A stretch of 64,000 nucleotides of DNA, taken from NCBI GenBank assembly GCA_019752925.1, contig JAIELP010000004.1, positions 186,001 through 250,000 on the forward strand, given 5' to 3'. Shown here one piece after another: positions 43,861-52,620 of this stretch. Every line of letters starts with the position of its first letter. Position 1 is the stretch's first letter. The stretch comes from a bacterium (lineage in GTDB: Bacteria > Bdellovibrionota > Bdellovibrionia > Bdellovibrionales > Bdellovibrionaceae). Made by a program: the position numbers and the translations under genes. The notes beneath the pieces are model-generated. The model was not told the DNA's origin. It saw nothing but the letters and a program-made list of their open reading frames with translations, and made no database searches.

Positions 43861-44233
43861 GTTTAAAAATTTAGATCAGTCGGAAATGGCTCGTGAAGCT
43901 GTAACTGAGCGAATTAATGTAATTATTGAAAAGTTTCCTGATCTACAAAATTCAAAAATTGATGTTACTTTGGAAATGGAAAACTCTCCATTTAAAGCAG
44001 GCCCTGATGCATTTTTAGTTAAAGTTTTCGTGCATACGGGGCGTTACAAGGGGATAACTGTATCAAAAACAAATCCTAATCTGTATGTGGCTTTGGCAGA
44101 CTTGGTGGATAATATGCTTGAAAAGCTTAACCGATTCGGCGATAAAGTTAGAATTAAAGAAAGAAACAAAGCGCGCAAGCTAGCTCAGCAAAAAGAGCCT
44201 GGCGCAGATTATGTTGAAGATGAGTTTATCTGA
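43847..44233 (+). CDS. ribosome hibernation factor of the HPF/RaiA family (short form)
   Basis: A 128-residue protein. The pattern KIKFKNLDQSEMAREAVTERI and the later VKVFVHTGRYKGITVSKTNPNLYVALADLVDNM match the beta-alpha-beta-beta-beta-alpha HPF fold that sits in the decoding site of idle ribosomes. It lacks the dimerisation domain of long HPF. AAAGGAG precedes the ATG. Being in one operon with an eRF1-like baeRF protein suggests that both act on stalled or resting ribosomes. Confidence 0.82.
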   Translation: MIKIKFKNLDQSEMAREAVTERINVIIEKFPDLQNSKIDVTLEMENSPFKAGPDAFLVKVFVHTGRYKGITVSKTNPNLYVALADLVDNMLEKLNRFGDKVRIKERNKARKLAQQKEPGADYVEDEFI

Positions 44234-44247
44234 AATAAAGGAGCTAA

Positions 44248-44775
44248 GTGAAAAAAGTCGAAAGTTTATTTGAATCTATAATTTTTTCTAGTAGATGGAT
44301 TCAGGCTCCTATTTACGGTGGTCTTATTATTGGCGCCATTCTCTATTCATATAAGTTTTTAGTAGAGCTTGTGCACTTGGCAACAAACGTAAATACCATC
44401 AGTGAAGAAATTTTAATGTTAGGTATATTAACCTTAGTTGACATAGCTATGGTACTAAACCTCTTAGTTATGGTTATAATCGGTGGTTATGCTACATTTG
44501 TTAGTCGTATAAATCTCGAAAGCCACGAAGACCGTCCGGACTGGCTTGAGAAAATTAATGCAGGAACACTTAAAGTTAAATTAGCAGGCGCTTTAGTAGG
44601 CATTTCTGGAATACACTTACTTAAGTCATTTGTTGATATAGGGAAAAAGGACCCAGAATTAGTTAAGTGGCAAATAATCATTCATGTTGTATTTTTACTT
44701 TCAACACTTTCACTTGCCTATACTGAAAAAATACTTCACGATTCAGATAATAAACACGCTAAACATAAAAATTAA
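44248..44775 (+). CDS. YqhA / UPF0114-family membrane protein
   Basis: A 175-residue protein with about four transmembrane helices. The N terminus FESIIFSSRWIQAPIYGGLI and the middle LTLVDIAMVLNLLVMVIIGGY...FVSR are characteristic of UPF0114. The start is GTG with AAAGGAGC upstream. The family's function is poorly known. It lies between the HPF gene and the second TerC gene in the same operon. Confidence 0.88.
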   Translation: MKKVESLFESIIFSSRWIQAPIYGGLIIGAILYSYKFLVELVHLATNVNTISEEILMLGILTLVDIAMVLNLLVMVIIGGYATFVSRINLESHEDRPDWLEKINAGTLKVKLAGALVGISGIHLLKSFVDIGKKDPELVKWQIIIHVVFLLSTLSLAYTEKILHDSDNKHAKHKN

Positions 44776-44788
44776 TATTGGAAAATAA

Positions 44789-45754
44789 ATGAATAATTGG
44801 ATGTCTGGGCTCTCTGTAGCTCCAAATTGGTTGTGGGTGGGTTTTTCAATTGCCATCGTAATTTTACTTATTGTTGATTTAAGTTTATTTGGAAAAGGCG
44901 ATAAAAAAGTTTCAACTAAAGCTGCTTTAATTGAAAGTGGAATCTGGGTTGCAATCTCTTTAGCCTTTAATGCTTGGTTTGCCTATACTTACGGAAAAGA
45001 TTTAGGATTACAGTTTTTAACGGGATATCTTGTTGAGAAAAGTTTAAGCGTAGACAACCTTTTTGTAATTTTACTTATATTCAGTTCATTTAAAATTGCA
45101 GATGCCTATCAACACCGTGTTCTTTTTTATGGTGTATTAGGCGCGATTATCTTACGAGCCTTATTTATTTTAGTAGGAGCTCATTTACTTAACTCGTTCC
45201 ACTGGATTCTTTACGTTTTCGGATTAATTTTAGTATTAACCGCAATTAAATTTTTACGCGATACAGATGATAAAATTGATGCCACCGAAAACTGGTCTGT
45301 TCGTCTCTTAAAAAAGTTTATACCTACTACAGATAAACAAAGCCCAAACTTTTTTGTTACTGAAAATGGTGTGCGCAAAGCCACTCCATTATTTTTAGCG
45401 CTTATCGTAATTGAAGCTACGGATCTAGTTTTTGCAGTGGACTCCATTCCTGCGGTTTTTGCCGTAACACAGGATGCATTTGTGGCATTTGCTTCAAATA
45501 TATTAGCTGTATTAGGTCTCAGAGCGCTTTATTTTGTTTTAGCTGACTGGGTAACAAAGTTACGCTACATGAAGCCAGGATTAGCTGCCATTCTGGGCTT
45601 TATCGGTGTTAAAATGTTACTTATTGATGTTTATAAAATACCAAGTTCGGTTTCGTTACTTGTTATTTTTGCTGTATTAACGACAACTGTTTTAAGTTCA
45701 TGGTATGTTGCTAAAGTTGAAGAGCGTAGAAAAAATAAGGCGGACCCTTTTTAG
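44789..45754 (+). CDS. TerC/Alx-family integral membrane protein (copy 2)
   Basis: A 321-residue polytopic protein. The acidic family motifs are EKSLSVDNLFVILLIF and IEATDLVFAVDSIPAVFA. It is a paralogue of the protein at 40281-41312. Both flank the NhaR-like gene on opposite strands, so they may be differently regulated versions of one Mn2+ or pH-homeostasis function. Its stop overlaps the next start by one base (TAGTG). Confidence 0.93.
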   Translation: MNNWMSGLSVAPNWLWVGFSIAIVILLIVDLSLFGKGDKKVSTKAALIESGIWVAISLAFNAWFAYTYGKDLGLQFLTGYLVEKSLSVDNLFVILLIFSSFKIADAYQHRVLFYGVLGAIILRALFILVGAHLLNSFHWILYVFGLILVLTAIKFLRDTDDKIDATENWSVRLLKKFIPTTDKQSPNFFVTENGVRKATPLFLALIVIEATDLVFAVDSIPAVFAVTQDAFVAFASNILAVLGLRALYFVLADWVTKLRYMKPGLAAILGFIGVKMLLIDVYKIPSSVSLLVIFAVLTTTVLSSWYVAKVEERRKNKADPF

Positions 45755-46323
45755 TGATTTTACCTAAACTGCACGAAAAAATCAGAATTTTCATAAAAAA
45801 ACTTCAACAGTTTAGTGCTCAATTTTGGTATGGACCACTGATATCGGTTTTAGCGGCTGCAGATAACTTTATTGTAATAGTGCCCACAGACGGCATTTTA
45901 ATTTCCAGTTCAATCTTTAATCCCAAAAAATGGTTTTATTATGCTTTTATTGTATCGGTGGGCTCGACCCTCGGCGCAATGGGGCTAGCTTACGTTGTGG
46001 GTTCGCATGGTTTACCTTGGATTCTTGAAACCTATCCGGCAATTGATCAAAGTAGAACTTGGGAAATTACCAATCAGTTTTTTGAAAAGTACGGATTATT
46101 AGTAGTTTTTGTTGTGGCAGCCACTCCATTTATCCAGCAGCCAGCAATTATTTTAGCTAGCCTAGCGCATACGCCTTACATGAAGCTGGCTATAGTTATT
46201 TTTGTTGGGCGACTACTGAAATATATAATTATGAGCTATATAGCCTCACATGCTCCGAGATTGTTGAATAAAATGTGGGGTATTCAGAGCGAATTAAAAG
46301 ATGTCGGTGTCGATTTAAAATAA
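45754..46323 (+). CDS. YqaA/DedA-like VTT-domain membrane protein
   Basis: A 189-residue protein with about four transmembrane helices and a re-entrant-like region. ADNFIVIVPTDGILI, VGSTLGAMGLAYVVGSHG and FEKYGLLVVFVVAATPFIQQP are typical of YqaA/DedA (VTT) proteins, which flip or handle polyprenyl phosphates and affect envelope stress. The start is GTG, overlapping the TerC stop. It is the last gene of the operon. Confidence 0.82.
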   Translation: MILPKLHEKIRIFIKKLQQFSAQFWYGPLISVLAAADNFIVIVPTDGILISSSIFNPKKWFYYAFIVSVGSTLGAMGLAYVVGSHGLPWILETYPAIDQSRTWEITNQFFEKYGLLVVFVVAATPFIQQPAIILASLAHTPYMKLAIVIFVGRLLKYIIMSYIASHAPRLLNKMWGIQSELKDVGVDLK

Positions 46324-46346
46324 AAAGGCTCCTGGTCAGGAGCCTT
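46321..46346 (-). terminator. intrinsic terminator between convergent operons
   Basis: AAGGCTCCTG-GT-CAGGAGCCTT (46325-46346): 10-bp perfect arms. On the minus strand the hairpin is followed by TTTTTA, making a classical rho-independent terminator for the 46374-47132 gene. On the plus strand the following bases are not T-rich, but the stem may also stop the incoming plus-strand operon. Confidence 0.85.
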
Positions 46347-46373
46347 ATAGTGTTAACAATATTTTTATAAAAA

Positions 46374-47132
46374 TCAGAAATTATAAGTACAACTTAACAT
46401 TCCAGAAACGCCCGATAATGTCGTTGCCACGTCATTGCCGTTCATATCTTCTAACTCGCGGTCGGCTTGAGCTTGTGAAGTACCATGAGGTAAGTTACCC
46501 GGGCCTGTGCCGCTTGAAACAATATTTCTTTGAATAGGTAAATAACGATAATTTCCTTCTACGTTGAAGCAATGATCTGGAATAAAGCAAAATTCAGCTC
46601 CTAAGCCCATTTGCATACCAAAGCTTGAACCGCTGAAGCTAGCTTTGCGAGAACCATTTTCAACAGAGCCATCGAGTTTACCGTAACCTAAGCCACCTTG
46701 AATATAAAAGTCGATCAGATCATTACTTAAAGGAATAATACGGGCCATAGGAAAAAAAGTATAACCACTGAGTGAGTAACTGTGAGAACCATCGGTACCT
46801 GAACCAGAGCTGCTTTGTGAAAAGAATGAAGGTCGTAGTTGAAGAGCTACAAAGTTATTGGAAAAACGGAAAGTTAAATAACCAACATACTCAGTTGCAG
46901 AGCCCATGCTTCCTGCTGAAGAGTTGGTAGCAGTCTTAGCTGCACTAATTAAACTATTCATACCGGTTTGATCTGCTGTGGAAATGGCTATACCTAAACC
47001 TGCCGATAATGAACCACCGGCGAAGGCACCGCGGCCCCCTCTTTTTTTTGCGGCTTCAGCTGTGTTCGCAAAAGAAAAAATAAAAATAGCGGCTAAGGTG
47101 TAAATCGGAATTGAGAGTACATTGTTCTTCAT
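46374..47132 (-). CDS. outer-membrane beta-barrel protein
   Basis: A 252-residue protein with a signal peptide (cleavage near AEAA-KK at 27-28). The mature part is made of alternating amphipathic strands with glycine/serine-rich turns and ends in aromatic CTYNF, the usual signal for BAM insertion. It is probably an eight-stranded barrel. AAGGAGTTTTC precedes the ATG. A strong terminator follows. Confidence 0.78.
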   Translation of the reverse strand: MKNNVLSIPIYTLAAIFIFSFANTAEAAKKRGGRGAFAGGSLSAGLGIAISTADQTGMNSLISAAKTATNSSAGSMGSATEYVGYLTFRFSNNFVALQLRPSFFSQSSSGSGTDGSHSYSLSGYTFFPMARIIPLSNDLIDFYIQGGLGYGKLDGSVENGSRKASFSGSSFGMQMGLGAEFCFIPDHCFNVEGNYRYLPIQRNIVSSGTGPGNLPHGTSQAQADRELEDMNGNDVATTLSGVSGMLSCTYNF

Positions 47133-47189
47133 GAAAACTCCTTCATTTGTTCCTCTATAGAATGAAAGAGTATCAGTGTTGGTGCAACT

Positions 47190-48887
47190 CTAGCCTAGAC
47201 TTTCGCTCAGGAGTTGTTCGGCGTGAGCTATAGATGTTTTAGTAATTTTTTCGCCTGAGATGAGTCGGGCAATTTCTTCAACACGCAGTTTGGCTTTAAG
47301 CTCGGTTACATTCATATTAACTGAGCCAGCTTTAGTGTCTTTATTAATAGAAAAATGTACATCACCACAAGCCGCTACTTGGGGTAAGTGGGTTACGCAA
47401 ATAACCTGCTGACCCTGAGCTATGGATTTAAGTTTTTTACCGACTTTTTCAGCGGTATTACCTGAAACTCCGGTATCGACCTCATCAAACAAGTAAGTGC
47501 GTGGGAGTTCAGACTGACCTAAAGCTTTTTTTAACGCCAGGAGAATGCGTGATAGCTCTCCACCTGAAGCGACTTTTGCGATAGGGCGTTTAGGGTCTTT
47601 AGTGGATGCTTGGCAAAGGTATTCAATATCACTGATGCCAGTGGCATTGAGCTGCTCATTTTTTTGAGTTTGAATAAAGAAAGTTACACCCTTCATATTT
47701 AAATCCAGCAATTCTTTATTAACAGCTATAGCCAATTTATCTGAAGCCAGAAGCCTTGTTTTATGAAGTTCTTCGGCTTGTTTTTTCAGTTCTAACTCTA
47801 AGAGAGTCGCTTGTTTTTTAATTTTTTCTAAATGAACATCAGAGTTTTCAAGTTCATCCACCTCTGTTTTCATTTTAGTGAATACAGAGAGTATCTCATT
47901 TAAATCCGGCCCGTATTTTTTCTGTAATTTACGAATCTGGCTGAGGCGGGCTTCTTTTTCTTCCATAGCTTCGGGATCAAGCTGGATTTTATTGAGCTCT
48001 TTACGCAAAGAATAAAAAGTATCTTCAATAAGTTGACCAGCTTGCTCAAGCCCAGCCATTCGTTCAGAAAAAGACGGGTTAATATTGCTAATTTCCAAAG
48101 ATTTTTTCTGAATGGTTTTTAAACGGGCAATAACCGAATCATGATCACTGAATAAAAGGTCTTCGCACTCGTCCACAAATTTTAAAACTTTGTGAGAGCT
48201 TTTCATGATTTTAATTTCGTCTTCTAAATTCAGATCTTGTTCGATGTCTAAATTTAATTTTTCAAGTTCAGTTAACTGAAACTTTAAAAAATCCAGCTTT
48301 TGAGATTTTTCCTGTGCTTGCTTTTCAAAATCAGTAATTTGAGTTTTTAAAACATTCAGTTGTACATATTTTTGTTCGTAAGCATGACGTTTATCAAAGT
48401 GGCCCGCATATTGGTCTAACAAATCTAAGTGATAAGCTTTTGATAATAAATTACGGTTGTCGTGTTGGCCTGTCATTTCAATTAGGGGAGCATTGTCGCC
48501 GGTAACTTCGATCATAGGCGAAACAATTTCACGTAACTGAGTTAAAGTACAAAGGCTGCCATTTAAATAAATCTTAGATTTATCGTCTTTAGCAATAATA
48601 CGTTTAACAATCAGGTTATTGTCGTTGGTATCAATTCCTACAGTCTCAAGTGCGGCTTTAATATCTTTGCGCTTACGTAAATCAAAAGCGCCTTCCACAG
48701 TGGCTTGCTGTGCGCCTGTACGGATAATTTCTGAAGATGCTTTCTCACCCATCAACAAAGCTAAGCTTTTTAGTAAAACAGATTTGCCCGATCCGGTTTC
48801 GCCGGAAATGATATTTAAACCATTTTGAAATTCAATATGTAAACTATCAATAATGGCAAACTGAGATACCTTAAGCTCCTGTAACAT
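47190..48887 (-). CDS. recN: DNA repair ATPase RecN
   Basis: A 565-residue SMC-like protein. The Walker A is SGETGSGKS (K35), with a long central coiled coil (about 150-370), signature VASGGELSRILLA and Walker B TYLFDEVDTGVSG. It acts in double-strand break repair. Its ATG overlaps the nadK stop region by 17 nt; GGAG precedes it. Co-transcription with nadK is common in other bacteria. Confidence 0.97.
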   Translation of the reverse strand: MLQELKVSQFAIIDSLHIEFQNGLNIISGETGSGKSVLLKSLALLMGEKASSEIIRTGAQQATVEGAFDLRKRKDIKAALETVGIDTNDNNLIVKRIIAKDDKSKIYLNGSLCTLTQLREIVSPMIEVTGDNAPLIEMTGQHDNRNLLSKAYHLDLLDQYAGHFDKRHAYEQKYVQLNVLKTQITDFEKQAQEKSQKLDFLKFQLTELEKLNLDIEQDLNLEDEIKIMKSSHKVLKFVDECEDLLFSDHDSVIARLKTIQKKSLEISNINPSFSERMAGLEQAGQLIEDTFYSLRKELNKIQLDPEAMEEKEARLSQIRKLQKKYGPDLNEILSVFTKMKTEVDELENSDVHLEKIKKQATLLELELKKQAEELHKTRLLASDKLAIAVNKELLDLNMKGVTFFIQTQKNEQLNATGISDIEYLCQASTKDPKRPIAKVASGGELSRILLALKKALGQSELPRTYLFDEVDTGVSGNTAEKVGKKLKSIAQGQQVICVTHLPQVAACGDVHFSINKDTKAGSVNMNVTELKAKLRVEEIARLISGEKITKTSIAHAEQLLSESLG

Positions 48888-49767
48888 AGCGGTCTCCGAA
48901 TTTTAGTTTTTCTTTTAGTAGTTCAAAGAAATTGTGATTAGGTTTACGAATCATGTAATGATCAATCGAATCGCGTGTGATGGTTACTTCGTCTTCACTT
49001 GAAAGTTCTAAAACCTTTTGGCCATCTACAATTAAATGCGCCAAGCTGGTATTTTTATCCAGTTGCAGAGTTAATTTTTTATTATCTGGAAAAATTAGCG
49101 GACGTGTTGATAAAGAGTGAGGCGCTACTGGAGTTACCACGATGGCATGAACTTCCGGGTGAAGAATAGGCCCACCGGCTGCCAAATTATAAGCGGTTGA
49201 TCCAGTAGGCGAAGAAATAATAAGACCATCGGCCTTAATATGGTTCACCAGAGATTTATCAAAGTACAGTGTTGTGCTAATTAATTGCGAGAATGAACCG
49301 CGCTCGATAACTACGTCGTTAAGCGCATTGTAAGAAACTTTTTTACCGCTTTTTAGTTTAACTGTTAAGTGTAGGCGGCTGCGCGTGTGAAGAACCATAT
49401 TGTTTTTAAGTGTTTCATCCACAGTAGCAAAAACGTCATCCACTGAGTGAGCTGTTAAAAAGCCCAAAAAGCCCATATTAAATCCGAGAATCGGCACAGA
49501 GTGACCTTTAAGAAGGCGAACTGCACGCAAGTAAGTGCCGTCGCCGCCAAGAACTATAACCAAAGACATTTCTTTTAAGTCATTAGAGCTAACAAGTAAT
49601 TCAGTACCAGCAATTTCTTTTTGCTCCGGAGCTGTATAAACTTTATAGCGGCGGGTTTTTAATTTTTCCGCTAGCTTCTTTGACATCTTAACCGCTTCCG
49701 GTGAGTGGAGACGGTAGACGATGGCGATTTTCTTATTGGATTTAAGTGTAAGCTTTTTTTCTTTCAT
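48871..49767 (-). CDS. nadK: NAD kinase
   Basis: A 298-residue enzyme that phosphorylates NAD to NADP. Motifs are VLGGDGTYLRA, NMGFLGFLT and SSPTGSTAYNLAAGGPI. It lies 5 nt after the M3 peptidase gene and overlaps recN by 17 nt, so all three probably share one transcript. Confidence 0.97.
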   Translation of the reverse strand: MKEKKLTLKSNKKIAIVYRLHSPEAVKMSKKLAEKLKTRRYKVYTAPEQKEIAGTELLVSSNDLKEMSLVIVLGGDGTYLRAVRLLKGHSVPILGFNMGFLGFLTAHSVDDVFATVDETLKNNMVLHTRSRLHLTVKLKSGKKVSYNALNDVVIERGSFSQLISTTLYFDKSLVNHIKADGLIISSPTGSTAYNLAAGGPILHPEVHAIVVTPVAPHSLSTRPLIFPDNKKLTLQLDKNTSLAHLIVDGQKVLELSSEDEVTITRDSIDHYMIRKPNHNFFELLKEKLKFGDRYVTGA

Positions 49768-49772
49768 GGCGA

Positions 49773-51812
49773 TTATAACAATCCGCTGCGCTTAAGTAAT
49801 GAATTTGGATCTGGCTCGCGTCCACGGAATTCTTTGTATAGGTCCATAGGGTGAGCGGTTCCACCGCGACTTAAAATACTATTCATAAATTTGCCAGCCA
49901 CTTCAGCGTTATAAAGACCTTTTTCTTTAAAGTATTCAAATGCGTCGGCATCTAAAACTTCAGCCCACTTGTATGAGTAGTATCCAGCGGCGTAGCCTCC
50001 GCCAAAGATATGGCCGAAAGCGCACGACATATTGGTGCCTTGTTCTTTTGGTAATAGGCGAGTGACTTCCATAGCTGTGGTTTCAAACTGATCAACATCT
50101 GTAATTTGCGCTGGGTCTGTTGTGTACCATTTCATGTCTAACCATGCGAATGAAACCTGACGTAAGCTCATCCAGCCCGATTGGAATAAAGAAGCTTTTT
50201 TAATTTTTGCTACTAAGTCAGCAGGAATTGTTGCGCCGGTTTCATAGTGTTTAGCAAATAAATCTAAACTTTCTTTTTCTTCGGTCCAGTTTTCCATAAT
50301 TTGTGACGGAAGTTCTACGAAGTCCCAGTAAACGTTAGTGCCTGCAAGGCTACGGTATTTACACTGTGAAAGTAAGCCGTGTAGGGCGTGACCGAACTCA
50401 TGGAATAAAGTTCTTACTTCGTCATAGGAAAGTAATGAAGGCTTGGTCGGAGTTGGTTTTGTAAAGTTACATACGATGCTTACGTGAGGACGTTTAACAC
50501 TATTAGACCACATACCTTGCTCACGGTAGTTGGTCATCCAAGCACCGCCTTTTTTAGTTTCGCGCGGGAAGTAGTCCATATAGAACAAGCCAACGTATTC
50601 ATTTTTTTCTGTGTAAACTTCGTAAGTTTTAACATCCGGATGGTAAGTCGGGATTGTTGTGTTTAGTTTATATGTTAGGCCGAATAGTTTACGAGAATGT
50701 TCAAATACGCCTTCAATTACGTTTTCTAATTTAAAGTATGGGCGTAATTCTTCTTCGTTGAATGCATATTTTTGTTCTTTCAGTTTTTCTGAGTAGAAAG
50801 CAAAGTCCCAAGGTTTAATTTCGTCACTGCCCTCGAGCTGTTTACGGAATTCTTTAACTTCTTTTAAATCTTTTTCAGCGGCTTTTTTTGAAGGCTCTAA
50901 TAAGTTTGTTAAGAATTTAAATACAGTGGCAGAGTCTTTAGCCATACGCTCTTCAAGTGCATATTCGGCGTAGTCTTTGTATCCTAGCATCTGCGCGCGC
51001 TTAGCTGTTAAGGTTACAATTTTTTTGACGATATTTTGGTTATCAAATTCGCCGCCGAAGGCTTTTGATGAGTTAGCTCTCCATAGTTTTTCACGTAGCT
51101 CACGTTTAGCAGAATAAGTAATGAAAGGAATTAAAGACGGAGCCTGTAGAGTAAAGAGCCATTGACCTTTTTTACCTTTTTGTTCAGCGGCCATTGCTGC
51201 GGCTTCACGTACACCTTCAGGAAGGCCGTCTAAGTCAGTAACGTCTGTAATCCACATTTCAAAAGCGTTAGTGGCTTTTAGTACGTTTTCTGAAAATTGC
51301 GGGCTTAATACAGAAAGCTCTTGGTCTAAAGCGCGAAGTTCTTCTTTTTTTGCAGAGTTTAATAAAGCCCCGTTACGAGAAAAGCTTTTAAAAGTTTTTT
51401 CAGTTAATTTTAAATCTTCATTTTTTAAATTTAGCTGTGTGCGGTTATCGTAAACAAATTTAATTTTTTGAAATAAAACTTCATCTAAAGAAACGTCAGA
51501 AGAAAAAGCTGATAAGATCGGAGAAATCTGTTGCGCTAAAGCTTGGTGAGCATCGTTTGCTTCAGCCGAGAATAAATTGAAGTAGATATTAGAAATACGA
51601 TCTACTTTTTCAGAGGCCTGCTCCAAAGCTACGATTGTGTTTTCAAAAGAAGTTTCTTTTTGCGCTTTAATAGCTGCAATATTCTTTTTAGCTTCTTCGA
51701 TAGCCGCGTTTATAGCCGGCATGTAATGCTCAACTTTGATTTCGTTAAACGGGATAGCTTGATCCTGTAATGTTAAAGATTTTAGTAAAGGATTGTTGGC
51801 TAAATCGCTCAT
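49773..51812 (-). CDS. prlC: M3-family zinc oligopeptidase (oligopeptidase A-like)
   Basis: A 679-residue cytoplasmic metallopeptidase, nearly the length of E. coli OpdA (680). The zinc motif is H471-E472-FG-H475 in TLFHEFGHALHG, with the downstream glutamate ligand in the WDFVELPSQ region. It degrades short peptides and cleaved signal peptides. CAAGGAG precedes the ATG. A perfect hairpin lies in its upstream spacer. Confidence 0.95.
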   Translation of the reverse strand: MSDLANNPLLKSLTLQDQAIPFNEIKVEHYMPAINAAIEEAKKNIAAIKAQKETSFENTIVALEQASEKVDRISNIYFNLFSAEANDAHQALAQQISPILSAFSSDVSLDEVLFQKIKFVYDNRTQLNLKNEDLKLTEKTFKSFSRNGALLNSAKKEELRALDQELSVLSPQFSENVLKATNAFEMWITDVTDLDGLPEGVREAAAMAAEQKGKKGQWLFTLQAPSLIPFITYSAKRELREKLWRANSSKAFGGEFDNQNIVKKIVTLTAKRAQMLGYKDYAEYALEERMAKDSATVFKFLTNLLEPSKKAAEKDLKEVKEFRKQLEGSDEIKPWDFAFYSEKLKEQKYAFNEEELRPYFKLENVIEGVFEHSRKLFGLTYKLNTTIPTYHPDVKTYEVYTEKNEYVGLFYMDYFPRETKKGGAWMTNYREQGMWSNSVKRPHVSIVCNFTKPTPTKPSLLSYDEVRTLFHEFGHALHGLLSQCKYRSLAGTNVYWDFVELPSQIMENWTEEKESLDLFAKHYETGATIPADLVAKIKKASLFQSGWMSLRQVSFAWLDMKWYTTDPAQITDVDQFETTAMEVTRLLPKEQGTNMSCAFGHIFGGGYAAGYYSYKWAEVLDADAFEYFKEKGLYNAEVAGKFMNSILSRGGTAHPMDLYKEFRGREPDPNSLLKRSGLL

Positions 51813-51843
51813 GTGAACTCCTTGATATGATTGGAGAAATGTC

Positions 51844-51869
51844 GTCTTTTATAGAGGACTATAAAAGAC
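51844..51869. repeat. perfect 11-bp stem hairpin upstream of the M3 peptidase gene
   Basis: GTCTTTTATAG-AGGA-CTATAAAAGAC. It lies 32 bp before the peptidase ATG and 67 bp after the stop of the upstream lipoprotein gene, on the same strand. There is no T-run on either side. It may be an mRNA leader structure, an operator, or a weak or factor-dependent terminator. Confidence 0.65.
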
Positions 51870-51935
51870 ATAACATGAGCTAAAAATACTGTCGAAATTA
51901 AACGCTTTAGACCAAGCGCAATACAGAGGAAAAGC

Positions 51936-52460
51936 TTATCTGAAGCTGCTTACGCAAAGGCCTAATGTATTGGCGCTATTGCTAGGGCGGCAGATATAGC
52001 CTGACGGGCAGCTGTTAACTTGACTTACGTTACAAGACTGAACGGCTCCGTTATAGCAAGTGCCGTTATTGTAGCCGTAGTTATAGCGGTAAAGTTGTGG
52101 GATTGTATTCCATTGGCTGTTGCCCCAGCCGATAAAAAAGTAGGCTGAAAGACCGGCTTTGAAGCTCATGCCTACATTTCTTACGCAACCTAAGCCAGAG
52201 TATGAGTTGTAAGTTGGAATGCTGCCAGCAGGGCAGTTACATAAATAAGCATTATTGTTGTAGTAGTTAAATGGAGTAGAGTAACCACCAGAACCACCGT
52301 ATACGTATGGAGTATAACCTTGATTTTGATTGTAAGCACAAGAAGCCGGGTTTACGGTGCAAGAATTCATTCCCGAAACAACAGCCTCATCGCTTGATTT
52401 TTGACATGAAGAAAGAGCGATAATAACAAGTGCAAAATAAACAAACAAAAGCGTTTTCAT
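51936..52460 (-). CDS. Tyr/Asn-rich, cysteine-rich lipoprotein
   Basis: A 174-residue lipoprotein. The start at MKTLLFVYF is chosen because AGAGGT lies 7 nt upstream; a longer frame to 52535 has no ribosome site and would hide the signal. The lipobox is LSSC (about residue 20). The mature part is low complexity, rich in Y, N, G and S, with about ten cysteines that could form disulfides. No family was recognised. Confidence 0.72.
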   Translation of the reverse strand: MKTLLFVYFALVIIALSSCQKSSDEAVVSGMNSCTVNPASCAYNQNQGYTPYVYGGSGGYSTPFNYYNNNAYLCNCPAGSIPTYNSYSGLGCVRNVGMSFKAGLSAYFFIGWGNSQWNTIPQLYRYNYGYNNGTCYNGAVQSCNVSQVNSCPSGYICRPSNSANTLGLCVSSFR

Positions 52461-52620
52461 AAATGACCTCTTAGAGCTATTTTTATAGTCATTTTTTCTT
52501 ATAAACTCAGAGGCAAAGCAACCGAAAACCGCCATGGCTGCGGTTTGTTGAAGTGCTCTATGAAATTTTTTTAGGGGTTTAGCGCTCGTCAGGAGAATTT
52601 AGGCTATTTTTTACTCTGAA

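Noticed and set aside
47187..47199. CCTAGACTTTCG as another copy of the CTAG half-site
   Set aside because: It lies mostly within the recN 3' end codons and has no opposite arm, so coding constraint explains it.
49768..49785. TATAAT just before the nadK start (minus strand)
   Set aside because: It overlaps the end of the M3 peptidase coding sequence, the spacing to ATG is 4 nt, and there is no -35. Operon transcription is more likely.
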